From: Burkholderiales bacterium
GTDB lineage: Bacteria; Pseudomonadota; Gammaproteobacteria; Burkholderiales; Burkholderiaceae_C
Assembly (NCBI GenBank): GCA_025360385.1
Contig: JANYCG010000217.1
Location: 1 to 60,554, forward strand
Length of the DNA: 60,554 nucleotides
Direction: 5' to 3'
Below the pieces are notes generated by a model. That model saw only the letters and a list, made by a program, of their open reading frames with translations. It was not told the origin of the DNA and searched no databases. A program made the translations under genes and the position numbers. Of the stretch, positions 26,183-34,027 are shown piece after piece. The stretch's first letter is position 1. Each line of letters opens with the position of its first letter.

Positions 26183-27610
26183 TCAGTTAAAGCGGACGTA
26201 TTCGAAGTCTACAGGCTGTTTGTTGATGCCCATATTGGGTGGCGCGATCCAGTTGGCAAACTGACCCGGCTCCACCACCCGGCCCATCAGGCTGGCAACG
26301 AAGGCGAAGTCTTCTCGCGATGGCAGCCATTTGTCCTTGTTGGTGGCCCATTCGGCCTCTGCCACCACCCGGCCATCGGGCGAGACCTTGACCTGGGACA
26401 AAGCACCGATGTTGCGGTGGAAAGCCTTGTGCGGCACCGTCAGGCGATGCGGCAGGCCGGCCTTTTCTAGCACCTTGTTCCAACGGCCCACACCGGCCAT
26501 GGAGTCCTTGATGAAGTCGTCTCGCAACACCTCGTTCAGGGCGTTGAGCATGGGCACTTCTTTTTCGACCAACTGGCCGCCCACGACTTCGAGCACCTTG
26601 TAGGTTTGGCCTTTGAGGACGTGGTCGTCGTCGCGTTTGCCCTCTTCGTAGCGGCCCTTGAGGCCAGAGCTGTAAAAAGTTGCGGCGTTGCTGGACTGGT
26701 CGGCGCCAAACAGGTCAATCGTCACGCTGTAGTGGAAGTTGACGTAACGCTGCAAGGTCTCCAGATCAATCACGCCCGCGCCGCGCAAAGTCGCTGGGTC
26801 ATCGGTCTTCAGGGTGTTAATGGCCTGCGCCGTGCGCTGGATCACGCGGGAGACGCCGGACTCGCCGACAAACATGTGGTGCGCCTCTTCCGTCAGCATG
26901 AACTTGGTGGTGCGCGCCAGCGGGTCAAACGCGCTTTCAGCCAGGGCTGCGAGCTGGAACTTGCCATCGCGGTCGGTAAAGTACGTGAACATGAAAAACG
27001 CCAACCAGTCCGGCGTGGCTTCATTGAAGGCGCCCAGGATGCGCGGATTGTTCTCGTCGCCGCTGCGCCGCTCCAGCAAGGCACCGGCTTCTTCACGGCC
27101 ATCGCGGCCAAAGTGTTTTTGCAAGAGGTACACCATGGCCCACAAATGGCGGCCTTCTTCAACGTTGATCTGGAACAGGTTGCGCAGGTCGTACATGCTG
27201 GGCGCCGTCAGGCCGAGGTGGCGCTGCTGCTCCACCGAAGCCGGTTCGGTGTCCCCCTGCGTGACGATGATGCGGCGCAAATTGGCGCGGTGTTCGCCGG
27301 GCACGTCTTGCCAGACTTTCTCTCCTTTGTGGTCGCCAAAATGCACATCACGGTCAGCCGACCCCGGATTCAGGAACACGCCCCAGCGGTAGTCGCGCAT
27401 CTTGACGTGGCCAAACTGGGCCCAGCCCTGCGGGTCCACACTGACTGCGGTGCGCAGGTAGACCTCGCTGTCGGTGGAGCCCACCGGGCCGACATCGTCC
27501 CACCAGTTGATGAAACTCGGTTGCCATTGCTCCAGCGCACGTTGCAGCGTGCGGTCTTCTGCGAGATTGACGTTGTTGGGGATTTTTTCGCTGTAGTTGA
27601 TGGTGGACAT
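26183..27610 (-). CDS. boxB: Benzoyl-CoA 2,3-epoxidase, oxygenase component BoxB
   Basis: Diiron oxygenase that epoxidises benzoyl-CoA with electrons from BoxA. The 475 residues match characterised BoxB proteins. The carboxylate/histidine iron ligands include the EExxH motif LTEEAHHMFVGESG and an upstream helix with NVEEGRHLWAMVYLL. The start MSTINYSEKIPNNVNL is preceded by GGAG. It lies 56 nt after boxC. Confidence 0.96.
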   Translation of the reverse strand: MSTINYSEKIPNNVNLAEDRTLQRALEQWQPSFINWWDDVGPVGSTDSEVYLRTAVSVDPQGWAQFGHVKMRDYRWGVFLNPGSADRDVHFGDHKGEKVWQDVPGEHRANLRRIIVTQGDTEPASVEQQRHLGLTAPSMYDLRNLFQINVEEGRHLWAMVYLLQKHFGRDGREEAGALLERRSGDENNPRILGAFNEATPDWLAFFMFTYFTDRDGKFQLAALAESAFDPLARTTKFMLTEEAHHMFVGESGVSRVIQRTAQAINTLKTDDPATLRGAGVIDLETLQRYVNFHYSVTIDLFGADQSSNAATFYSSGLKGRYEEGKRDDDHVLKGQTYKVLEVVGGQLVEKEVPMLNALNEVLRDDFIKDSMAGVGRWNKVLEKAGLPHRLTVPHKAFHRNIGALSQVKVSPDGRVVAEAEWATNKDKWLPSREDFAFVASLMGRVVEPGQFANWIAPPNMGINKQPVDFEYVRFN

Positions 27611-27666
27611 TGTGGGCTCCTGAAAGTTGAAATGAATTTGCGCAGACTGAATTGACGCGGGTTGGG

Positions 27667-29358
27667 CTAAACGCGGTTCCAGTCGAACTGTGCCTTGTCG
27701 CCCTTGCCGTAAACCTTGAGGGCACCTTTTTCACCGACGGCGTTGGGCCGCTGGAAGATCCAGTTTTGCCAGGCCGTGAGGCGGCCAAAAATGCGCGTGG
27801 CCATGGTCTCCTGGCTGTTGAACCGCAGGTTGGCTTCCAAGCCCGTCAGCGCATCAGGCGACATGGCGGCGCGTTCTTCAAGGCAAATGCGCACTTCGTC
27901 GGCCCAGTCAATGTCGTCCGGGTTGCTGGTGACCAGGCCGAGGGCAAACGCCGCATCGGCATCCAGCGCCTTGCCGGCCTGTGCCCTAACGGCGTCCAAC
28001 GCAGGCGCTTCGTTGTAAAAACGCCGACCCAGGCGGCTCTCGCCGGTGGCCATGGGGTAGATCCCAAAGTTGACATCGGCGACCGTGATGGTCGGCGCTT
28101 TGACCGCGTCGTCTGGCAGCGCCAGCATGTAGATTCGGTCGCAGGCCAGGGCCAGTTCCAGAAAGCTGCCTGCAAAACAGCTGCCTTCATCGACCAGCGC
28201 GAACAGGCTGCGCGACGACACATCCAGGCGGCTGAAGGTGCGGCGCAGCAGGCCAGTGGTTTCACGCACCAGCCAGTGCCCTTGGTGGGCCAGCAAAGTG
28301 GCATCCATGGCCAGCACGACCGCCGCGTCACCCTGGGTTTTGACCAGCCAGGTGCCAATGTCCAGCTCGTTGGTGCGCATCGACAAAATGGCGTCTTCCA
28401 GTTCACGCGCCAGCGTCAGCGGATACCAGGCGGCTCCGGCGGCTTCAATGCCCGCAATGTCGGTGGCCTGGACGCCCGTGGGTGCTTTGACGGTGAATGT
28501 GGCATTGCGTTTGGCGCGGTCAATCTCAACGTTGACATGGCTGTAACGCAGGGCATCGGGCTCGATGCTGCGGCCCAGGGGGGCCAAGGCGACGCCGACG
28601 CCGTTGGCGGGGCGGTCGCTTTTTTCAGCCAGTTGCAAGGCACGTTCCTGCACCTTGGCGGCGAACACAGCGGGCTTGGCAATGGCATCGACCAGGCGCC
28701 AATCGACGGCTTTCTGGCCGCGCACGCCTTCAACGCTGGTGCAAAAAATGTCCGCCAGGTCGTGGCGTACGTGGCGTTTGTCGGTGACGCGTGTCAGGCC
28801 GCCAGTGCCGGGCAACACGCCCAGCAAGGGCACCTCGGGCAGGCTCACTGCGCTGGCGCGGTCGTCCACCAAAATAATTTCATCACAGGCCAGAGCCACT
28901 TCGTAACCGCCCCCAGCGCAGGCGCCGTTCACGGCCGCCAAAAACTTCAGACCTGAATATTTGGAGGAGTCTTCAAGACCATTGCGCGTCTCATTGGTGA
29001 ATTTGCAAAAATTTACCTTCCAGGCGTGGCTGGAAACACCCAGCATGAAGATGTTGGCACCCGAACAAAACACCTTTTCTTTGGCGCTGGTCAACACCAC
29101 GGTACGCACTTCGGGGTGTTCAAAACGCACGCGATTCAGCGCGTCATTAAATTCAATGTCCACGCCCAGGTCATAACTGTTGAGCTTGAGTTTGTAGCCG
29201 GGGCGCAGGCCGGCGTTTTCGTCAAAATCAGCCGACAGGGTGGCCACCGGGCCGTTGAACTTCAACTTCCAGTGGCGGTATTGGCTGGGGTCGGTCTGGT
29301 ATTCCACACGAGGCGCGGTGTTGCCGGGGGTGATGACAGGGTTCTGGGCGGTGGTCAT
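27667..29358 (-). CDS. boxC: 2,3-Epoxybenzoyl-CoA dihydrolase BoxC
   Basis: Crotonase-superfamily enzyme that opens epoxybenzoyl-CoA hydrolytically, giving 3,4-dehydroadipyl-CoA semialdehyde and formate. The 563 residues include the crotonase oxyanion segments KEKVFCSGANIFMLG and AVNGACAGGGYEVALACD near residues 95-165. The gene is first in the boxC-boxB-boxA unit. It has GGAG before the start and a near-consensus promoter overlapped by a BoxR-type operator upstream. Confidence 0.96.
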   Translation of the reverse strand: MTTAQNPVITPGNTAPRVEYQTDPSQYRHWKLKFNGPVATLSADFDENAGLRPGYKLKLNSYDLGVDIEFNDALNRVRFEHPEVRTVVLTSAKEKVFCSGANIFMLGVSSHAWKVNFCKFTNETRNGLEDSSKYSGLKFLAAVNGACAGGGYEVALACDEIILVDDRASAVSLPEVPLLGVLPGTGGLTRVTDKRHVRHDLADIFCTSVEGVRGQKAVDWRLVDAIAKPAVFAAKVQERALQLAEKSDRPANGVGVALAPLGRSIEPDALRYSHVNVEIDRAKRNATFTVKAPTGVQATDIAGIEAAGAAWYPLTLARELEDAILSMRTNELDIGTWLVKTQGDAAVVLAMDATLLAHQGHWLVRETTGLLRRTFSRLDVSSRSLFALVDEGSCFAGSFLELALACDRIYMLALPDDAVKAPTITVADVNFGIYPMATGESRLGRRFYNEAPALDAVRAQAGKALDADAAFALGLVTSNPDDIDWADEVRICLEERAAMSPDALTGLEANLRFNSQETMATRIFGRLTAWQNWIFQRPNAVGEKGALKVYGKGDKAQFDWNRV

Positions 29359-29376
29359 TGAGTCTCCTCAGGTTAA

Positions 29377-29390
29377 TGCATAAAAATGCA
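29377..29390 (-). promoter_or_regulatory. BoxR-type operator 1 (TGCA-N6-TGCA) in the boxC leader
   Basis: TGCATAAAAATGCA, a TGCA-N6-TGCA palindrome, lies 19 nt upstream of the boxC start codon and just downstream of the predicted transcription start. BzdR/BoxR regulators of Azoarcus bind TGCA-containing repeats of this form (established knowledge, recalled). A roadblock role for this site is inference. Confidence 0.75.
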
Positions 29391-29410
29391 TGTTTTGTTG
29401 TCGGAATAAA

Positions 29411-29441
29411 TGCATTATAATGCTTTTTTGACAAATGTCAA
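29411..29441 (-). promoter_or_regulatory. Predicted boxC sigma-70 promoter with overlapping BoxR operator
   Basis: On the minus strand a TTGACA (29436-29441) and a TATAAT (29414-29419) are exactly 16 bp apart. The -10 is embedded in TGCATTATAATGCT (29411-29424), a second TGCA-N6-TGCA-like site with one mismatch in the outer half. The -35 sits in the palindrome TTTGACATTTGTCAAA. Repressor binding here would block RNA polymerase directly. Confidence 0.8.
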
Positions 29442-29531
29442 AGTTTGTTCAAATTTATTCCATGAAATCCAACGCCGCCGACCCCATGAGTCCGGGTGAT
29501 CGAAGGCCGCGAGCAGTGATCCAGAGCTTCC

Positions 29532-30443
29532 TCATGGATTGCGGGCGGCCAGCACCAGTGCTTCCAAGGCCGCAAAATTATCGGCAAGCGTCTGGCCCGA
29601 TGTGTCCAGGGTCAACCCCGCCTTGCCATACATGGGCGCACGGCTGGCGAGGATGCGTTTAAGGTCTTCCATTGCCTCTTTGTTGCCCGCCATTGGGCGC
29701 AAATCACCTTGGGTGACGACGCGTTGCATGTGTTCCTCGGGCGAGGCTTTCAACCACACTGTCAGGCATTCAGACAGCAGCAATTTGAAGGTGGCAGGGT
29801 CGGACGCCATGCCGCCTGGCGTGGCGATGACGGCATCGGGATAGAGCCCCACCACCTCCTCCAAAGCGCGGCGCTCATACCGCCGGTAAGCCGCCTGCCC
29901 CAACAGGTTTTGAATTTCGGTGGCCGAACAGCCGGCCAGACGTTCTACCTCCCGCGTCAATTCAATAAATGGCACGCCCAGGGCATCCGCAAGCAATTGG
30001 CCCAGGCTGCTTTTGCCGGCCCCGCGCAGGCCGATCAGGGCGATGCGCCGCTGGCGGGTGGCCAAGCTGCCGGCTTCGCCAAACAGCTCGGCCAAGGCCA
30101 GCCGCGCCCGGGCCAACTCGTCCTCCGTGCGGCCGTCGAGCAAGGCCCCGATCAGTTGGCGCTCGGGTGTTGAACTCAACTCATCAGACAGCAGTTGCGG
30201 CAGGGCGCAATCAAGCGCCTGCGCCACTTGCGCCAGAATCACCACCGAGGCATTGCCAAGGCCCATCTCCAGATTGGCCAGGTGGCGCTCCGATACGCCC
30301 GAGCTTTGCGCCAGCACTTTGCGCGTCATGCCCTTGCGTGCGCGCAGCAGGCGCACCCGTTCGCCCAGGCTGGCCAGCAAGGGGTCCCGCGCGGGCGTCA
30401 ATGCGGAGGTTTTGGCAGGTGTGGTCTGAAGCGTCGGTTTCAT
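29532..30443 (-). CDS. boxR: BoxR-type transcriptional regulator (XRE HTH + shikimate kinase-like domain)
   Basis: Repressor of the box genes that responds to benzoyl-CoA. The 303-residue protein has an XRE helix-turn-helix at about residues 26-85 (LGERVRLLRARKGMTRKVLA ... SERHLANLEMGLGNAS). A shikimate-kinase-like domain follows, with P-loop GLRGAGKSSLGQLLADALG near residue 143 and IELTREVERLAG. This fusion is diagnostic of BzdR/BoxR. An operator-like palindrome touches its start codon, implying autoregulation. It is divergent from the alcohol dehydrogenase. Confidence 0.94.
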   Translation of the reverse strand: MKPTLQTTPAKTSALTPARDPLLASLGERVRLLRARKGMTRKVLAQSSGVSERHLANLEMGLGNASVVILAQVAQALDCALPQLLSDELSSTPERQLIGALLDGRTEDELARARLALAELFGEAGSLATRQRRIALIGLRGAGKSSLGQLLADALGVPFIELTREVERLAGCSATEIQNLLGQAAYRRYERRALEEVVGLYPDAVIATPGGMASDPATFKLLLSECLTVWLKASPEEHMQRVVTQGDLRPMAGNKEAMEDLKRILASRAPMYGKAGLTLDTSGQTLADNFAALEALVLAARNP

Positions 30444-30446
30444 TTA

Positions 30447-30460
30447 TGCAGTTTAATGCA
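30447..30460 (-). promoter_or_regulatory. BoxR-type operator 3 at the boxR start
   Basis: TGCAGTTTAATGCA (TGCA-N6-TGCA) lies 4-17 nt upstream of the boxR ATG, within the 211-nt boxR/alcohol-dehydrogenase divergent region. The match to the two sites at boxC suggests BoxR autorepression, possibly also affecting the divergent gene. Confidence 0.72.
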
Positions 30461-30654
30461 TCATCTCATCAACCCACATTGGCGCTGGCGTTTTTACTTG
30501 CCTGAATGGGCCGCCCGCCAAACCCTGGATGGGTCGGCACGCTAAGCGATGCGTCGCCCGATTGACTGCCATTGCCAGTCTGGCCTGTGCAATTTGATTA
30601 CCATTGACGTGAAAGGTGGCACTACCATCGCCACTACAACCATCGGAGAAAGCC

Positions 30655-31704
30655 ATGCTGAGTTACCTGGTCGAAGAATTTGGTCAACCCCTTGCCAAGG
30701 TGCTGCGCGACACCCCAACGCCGGTCGGTACCGAGGTGGTGGTGCGGGTCTCGAGTTGCGGCGTCTGCCATAGCGACGTGCATTTGCACGATGGTTATTT
30801 CGACCTGGGCGGCGGTAACAAAGTGGACCTGACCCGCTCAATGCAGCTGCCCCGCGCCATGGGCCATGAAATCGCAGGCAAAGTAGTTGCCTATGGGCCG
30901 GACGCAGTGGGTGTTGCCGTGGGCGACCTGCGCGTTGTTTACCCCTGGATTGGCTGCGGCGCCTGTGCCATTTGCAAAAGTGGCGATGAGCAGCTGTGTG
31001 GCGCACCGCGCAACCTCGGCATTGGGCGCGACGGCGGTTTTGCCGACCACGTGCTGGTGCCGCATCCGCGTTACCTGCTGGACTATGCGTCGCTCAACGA
31101 CGACCAAGCCTGCACCTACGCGTGCAGCGGCCTGACGGCGTATGGCGCTCTTAAAAAAGTAGCCAACCTGAATACAGGCGACACCTTGCTGGTGATCGGC
31201 GCAGGCGGCGTGGGACTCAACGGCATCCGTCTGGGCAAAAAACTTTACCCCAATGCCAGCATCATCGTGGCCGAGCTTGACAAAGGCAAATGGGATTTGG
31301 CCACCGCGGCGGGCGCAAGCCAGGTGATTGACCCAAGCGCCGACGGCGCACTCAAAACGCTGCTGAAACAAACCGGCGGGGTGATTGCCGCTATCGACTT
31401 TGTCGGCGCCGGCAGCACGTTTGAATTTGGTTTTGGCGCTTTGCGCAAGGGTGGAAAACTGGTCTGCGTGGGCCTGTTTGGCGGCAACACGGTGTTGGCC
31501 CCCGCCATGGTGACCATGAAGGCCGTCACCATCGTGGGCTCCTACGTTGGCAATTTGGCGGACCTGAAAGAACTGTTGGCCATTGCGAAAGACGCCAACC
31601 TGCCCGATTTGCCGCTGACCACCCAACCCCTGTCAGAGGCCAACCAGGCGGTCGTGGATTTGAAAGCCGGTCGGATCAAAGGGCGAACGATTCTGAAGCC
31701 TTGA
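30655..31704 (+). CDS. Zinc-dependent medium-chain alcohol dehydrogenase
   Basis: A 349-residue NAD(P)-dependent MDR enzyme. Catalytic zinc ligands are in CGVCHSDVH and MGHEIAG. The structural zinc lobe GCGACAICKSGDEQLC is intact, and the Rossmann motif is VIGAGGVGLNGI. ATG 30655 has GGAGA upstream. It is divergent from boxR. Substrate is unknown; a role in aromatic-acid catabolism is suggested only by location. It is not BoxD, which is an aldehyde dehydrogenase. Confidence 0.88.
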   Translation: MLSYLVEEFGQPLAKVLRDTPTPVGTEVVVRVSSCGVCHSDVHLHDGYFDLGGGNKVDLTRSMQLPRAMGHEIAGKVVAYGPDAVGVAVGDLRVVYPWIGCGACAICKSGDEQLCGAPRNLGIGRDGGFADHVLVPHPRYLLDYASLNDDQACTYACSGLTAYGALKKVANLNTGDTLLVIGAGGVGLNGIRLGKKLYPNASIIVAELDKGKWDLATAAGASQVIDPSADGALKTLLKQTGGVIAAIDFVGAGSTFEFGFGALRKGGKLVCVGLFGGNTVLAPAMVTMKAVTIVGSYVGNLADLKELLAIAKDANLPDLPLTTQPLSEANQAVVDLKAGRIKGRTILKP

Positions 31705-31732
31705 ATTGGCGCCAGCCACCACCCGCTCCCAT

Positions 31733-32734
31733 TCACTGCTGCGGAATCCCCTTGGTCACGGGCCCCCACAGCGCCAGTTCTTTCGCAGTGCGCTCAGCCA
31801 GCATTTGCGGCGGACCGCTCCACACGTCATAACCCTGCTCGGTCAGTTTGGCTTTGAGCTCGTCGCTGGCCAGCGCCTTGACCGTGGCGGCGTTGTAGCG
31901 ACCAAGCAGCTCGGGCGGCAATTTGGCCGGGCCAAAAATGCCAAACCACCCACCCACGTCGTAGTCGGGCACGCCAGCTTCACGCATGGTTGGCACCTCG
32001 GGCATGGAGGCATTGCGTTCGCGCGAGGTCACTGCCACGGCGCGCACCCGGCCAGAGGCAACATAGCCGCGCGCCGTGCTGATGATGTCGAACATCATGT
32101 TGATCTGTCCGCCAATCACGTCCGTCATGGCCGGCGCGTTGCCTTTGTAGGGCACGTGGGTCATTTCAGTGCCGGTGCGCAAGGCCAGCAACTCAGCACT
32201 CAAATGATTGCTGGCCCCGATGCCCGCCGAACCGTAAGCGACTTTGCCGGGGTTGGCTTTGGCAAACGCCACCAGCTCTGGCACGGTTTTCAAAGGCTGA
32301 TCTTTGTTGACCACCAGCACATTGGTGTAACTCACGATGGGGGCCACCGCAACCAGGTCTTTGATCGGGTCAAACGGCATGGCCTTGAGCAAATGCGGTG
32401 TGATGGTCATGGTCGGGCTGGCCGAAAAAAACAACAAAGCCCCGTTGGGCGCCGACTTGGCCACCGCATCTCCCCCCAAGGCGCCAGCCGCGCCAGGGCG
32501 GTTTTCGACCACCACAGTTTGCCCGAGTTCCCGCGCAAGATGCGGCGCGAACAGGCGCGCCGTGGTGTCAACCGGGCCGCCTGCCGCATAACCGACGACG
32601 AGTTTGATGATTTGAGTGTTGCTCTGACTGGTGTTTTGGGCCTGGGCTGGTGCGCACAATGCGACACCCAAACCCAAGGCAGATCCCAAGACGGTCGACA
32701 AAGCGCCCCATAAACCGCAGGTTGACTGTTTCAT
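31733..32734 (-). CDS. Bug/TctC-type tripartite tricarboxylate transporter binding protein
   Basis: A 333-residue periplasmic binding protein with a signal peptide ending APAQAQ. Bug family features are IKLVVGYAAGGPVDTTARL, VVENRPGAAG, and YGSAGIGASNHLSAELL. Bug proteins are strongly expanded in Comamonadaceae and Bordetella, mostly as orphans without TctA/TctB, as here. They bind carboxylic or aromatic acids, so an aromatic-acid ligand is plausible from context. GTG 32746 is an alternative start. Confidence 0.9.
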   Translation of the reverse strand: MKQSTCGLWGALSTVLGSALGLGVALCAPAQAQNTSQSNTQIIKLVVGYAAGGPVDTTARLFAPHLARELGQTVVVENRPGAAGALGGDAVAKSAPNGALLFFSASPTMTITPHLLKAMPFDPIKDLVAVAPIVSYTNVLVVNKDQPLKTVPELVAFAKANPGKVAYGSAGIGASNHLSAELLALRTGTEMTHVPYKGNAPAMTDVIGGQINMMFDIISTARGYVASGRVRAVAVTSRERNASMPEVPTMREAGVPDYDVGGWFGIFGPAKLPPELLGRYNAATVKALASDELKAKLTEQGYDVWSGPPQMLAERTAKELALWGPVTKGIPQQ

Positions 32735-32760
32735 GGCAGTTTTCACCTCAAATATGACGA

Positions 32761-32803
32761 AAGTTCCTGTTGATGATCAATAGTTAGCTATCTATTAAAT
32801 AGT
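32761..32803 (-). repeat. Dispersed AT-rich repeat, copy 6
   Basis: Minus strand: ACTATTTAATAGATAGCTAA, then AGGAACTTTCGTC beginning 35 nt from the start. It occupies the gap between the SDR gene's 3' end and the Bug gene's 5' end. The frame used by coding copies is closed by TAA here. Coordinates may be off by one base. Confidence 0.9.
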
Positions 32804-32811
32804 GAGTGCCA

Positions 32812-33741
32812 TCAAACCGGATCCCAAAAAAACACGTCCGCCGAGCGATCCAACGGGTAATAACTGGCCTTCAGCGCGGGCAAGGCGTGATTCAGGATGG
32901 TCTCGGGCGTCCAGCCGTCCGAGCGCTGCACACTGCGCACCGGGCGAGGCTGACTCATCAAAAAGATTTCGTTGTTTCGCACTGCAAACACCTGGCCATT
33001 GGTGTCAGCGGCCGCGTCCGAGGCCAGGCACACCGCCAGCGGCGCAATTTTGGCTGGCGTCATTTGTTTGATTTTTTCGACCCGTGCCGCCTGCGCCGGC
33101 GTGTCAGTCGGGATCGAACCAATCATGCGGCTCCAGGCAAACGGCGCAATGCAATTGCTGCGCACATTGAATTTGAGCATGTCCAAAGCAATCGATTTAG
33201 ACAGCGCCATGATGCCCAGCTTGGCCGCCGAATAATTGGCCTGGCCGAAGTTGCCCACAAGGCCCGAGGTGGACGTCATGTGAACATAACAACCGCTGCT
33301 TTGCTCCTTGAAATGGGTGGCCGCAGCGCGGCTCACGTGGTAGGCCCCGTACAGATGCACCTTGATGACGGCATCCCATTCGTCCACGCTCATTTTGTGG
33401 AAGAAGCGGTCACGCAGAATGCCCGCGTTGTTGACCACCACGTCGATGCGGCCAAAAGAATCGAGCGCGTTTTGGATAATTTTGCCAGCCGACAGAGCTT
33501 CCGAGACGCTGTCGGTGTTGGCCGCCGCCTCGCCGCCCAGCGCCTTGATTTCATTCACCACCGACTGGGCTGGCCCGTCGTTATGCCCTTCACCTGCCAC
33601 CGAAGCGCCAATATCATTGACCACCACTTTGGCGCCTTCCCGCGCAAACGCCAGCGCGAAGTCGCGCCCGATGCCGCCGCCCGCCCCGGTGATGACGACG
33701 ACTTTGCCTTCAACCATTCTGTTTTGCCCCGGTTTGTCCAT
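32812..33741 (-). CDS. Short-chain dehydrogenase (MFE-2/3-hydroxyacyl-CoA dehydrogenase-like)
   Basis: A 309-residue SDR. The nucleotide motif is VITGAGGGIGRDFALAF, followed by VVVNDIG and VNNAGILRDR. The catalytic triad Ser-Tyr-Lys is visible in HMTSTSGLVGNFGQANYSAAK. VVNDIG with RDRFFHKMSVDEWD is typical of peroxisomal multifunctional-enzyme-type 3-hydroxyacyl-CoA dehydrogenases. Located near an acyl-CoA dehydrogenase, it probably acts in beta-oxidation of a CoA thioester, possibly from the box pathway. Confidence 0.88.
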   Translation of the reverse strand: MDKPGQNRMVEGKVVVITGAGGGIGRDFALAFAREGAKVVVNDIGASVAGEGHNDGPAQSVVNEIKALGGEAAANTDSVSEALSAGKIIQNALDSFGRIDVVVNNAGILRDRFFHKMSVDEWDAVIKVHLYGAYHVSRAAATHFKEQSSGCYVHMTSTSGLVGNFGQANYSAAKLGIMALSKSIALDMLKFNVRSNCIAPFAWSRMIGSIPTDTPAQAARVEKIKQMTPAKIAPLAVCLASDAAADTNGQVFAVRNNEIFLMSQPRPVRSVQRSDGWTPETILNHALPALKASYYPLDRSADVFFWDPV

Positions 33742-34027
33742 AGCTGCTCCGTGTGTTGGTTTGCCGATCGCTGTTACAGCTCACAGTTTATGGGCATTTC
33801 CTCAATCCATGACGCCTGCCGTGGCTGCACACGGCGGGCATAAATGATGAGCACCCATGGATTCACCGCCACGCTGCCAGAATACGACAAGATTGCAGGT
33901 TTGGGCCGACGTCGACGCGCCAACATTCAGGGGTGAAATGCATGAACCGTTCGCCCTGAGTCTGATTGAAGGTGTCGCCCGCCTCAACCCGAACAGAACT
34001 TGAGATGTCCCTGGGGTGTATCAATCC
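33742..34027. other. 286-nt gap between SDR and acyl-CoA dehydrogenase
   Basis: No convincing gene. The plus strand has a 48-codon open frame at 33857-34003 ending EMHEPFALSLIEGVARLNP. It has normal codon usage and might be a remnant, but I recognise no family. Otherwise the region should hold the SDR promoter reading leftward. Confidence 0.4.

Noticed and set aside
31143-31190. GCTCTTAAAAAAGTAGCC in the alcohol dehydrogenase as a repeat copy
   Set aside because: Encodes the normal GALKKVANLNTGD stretch of MDR enzymes and lacks the fixed spacing to a GGGAC core.
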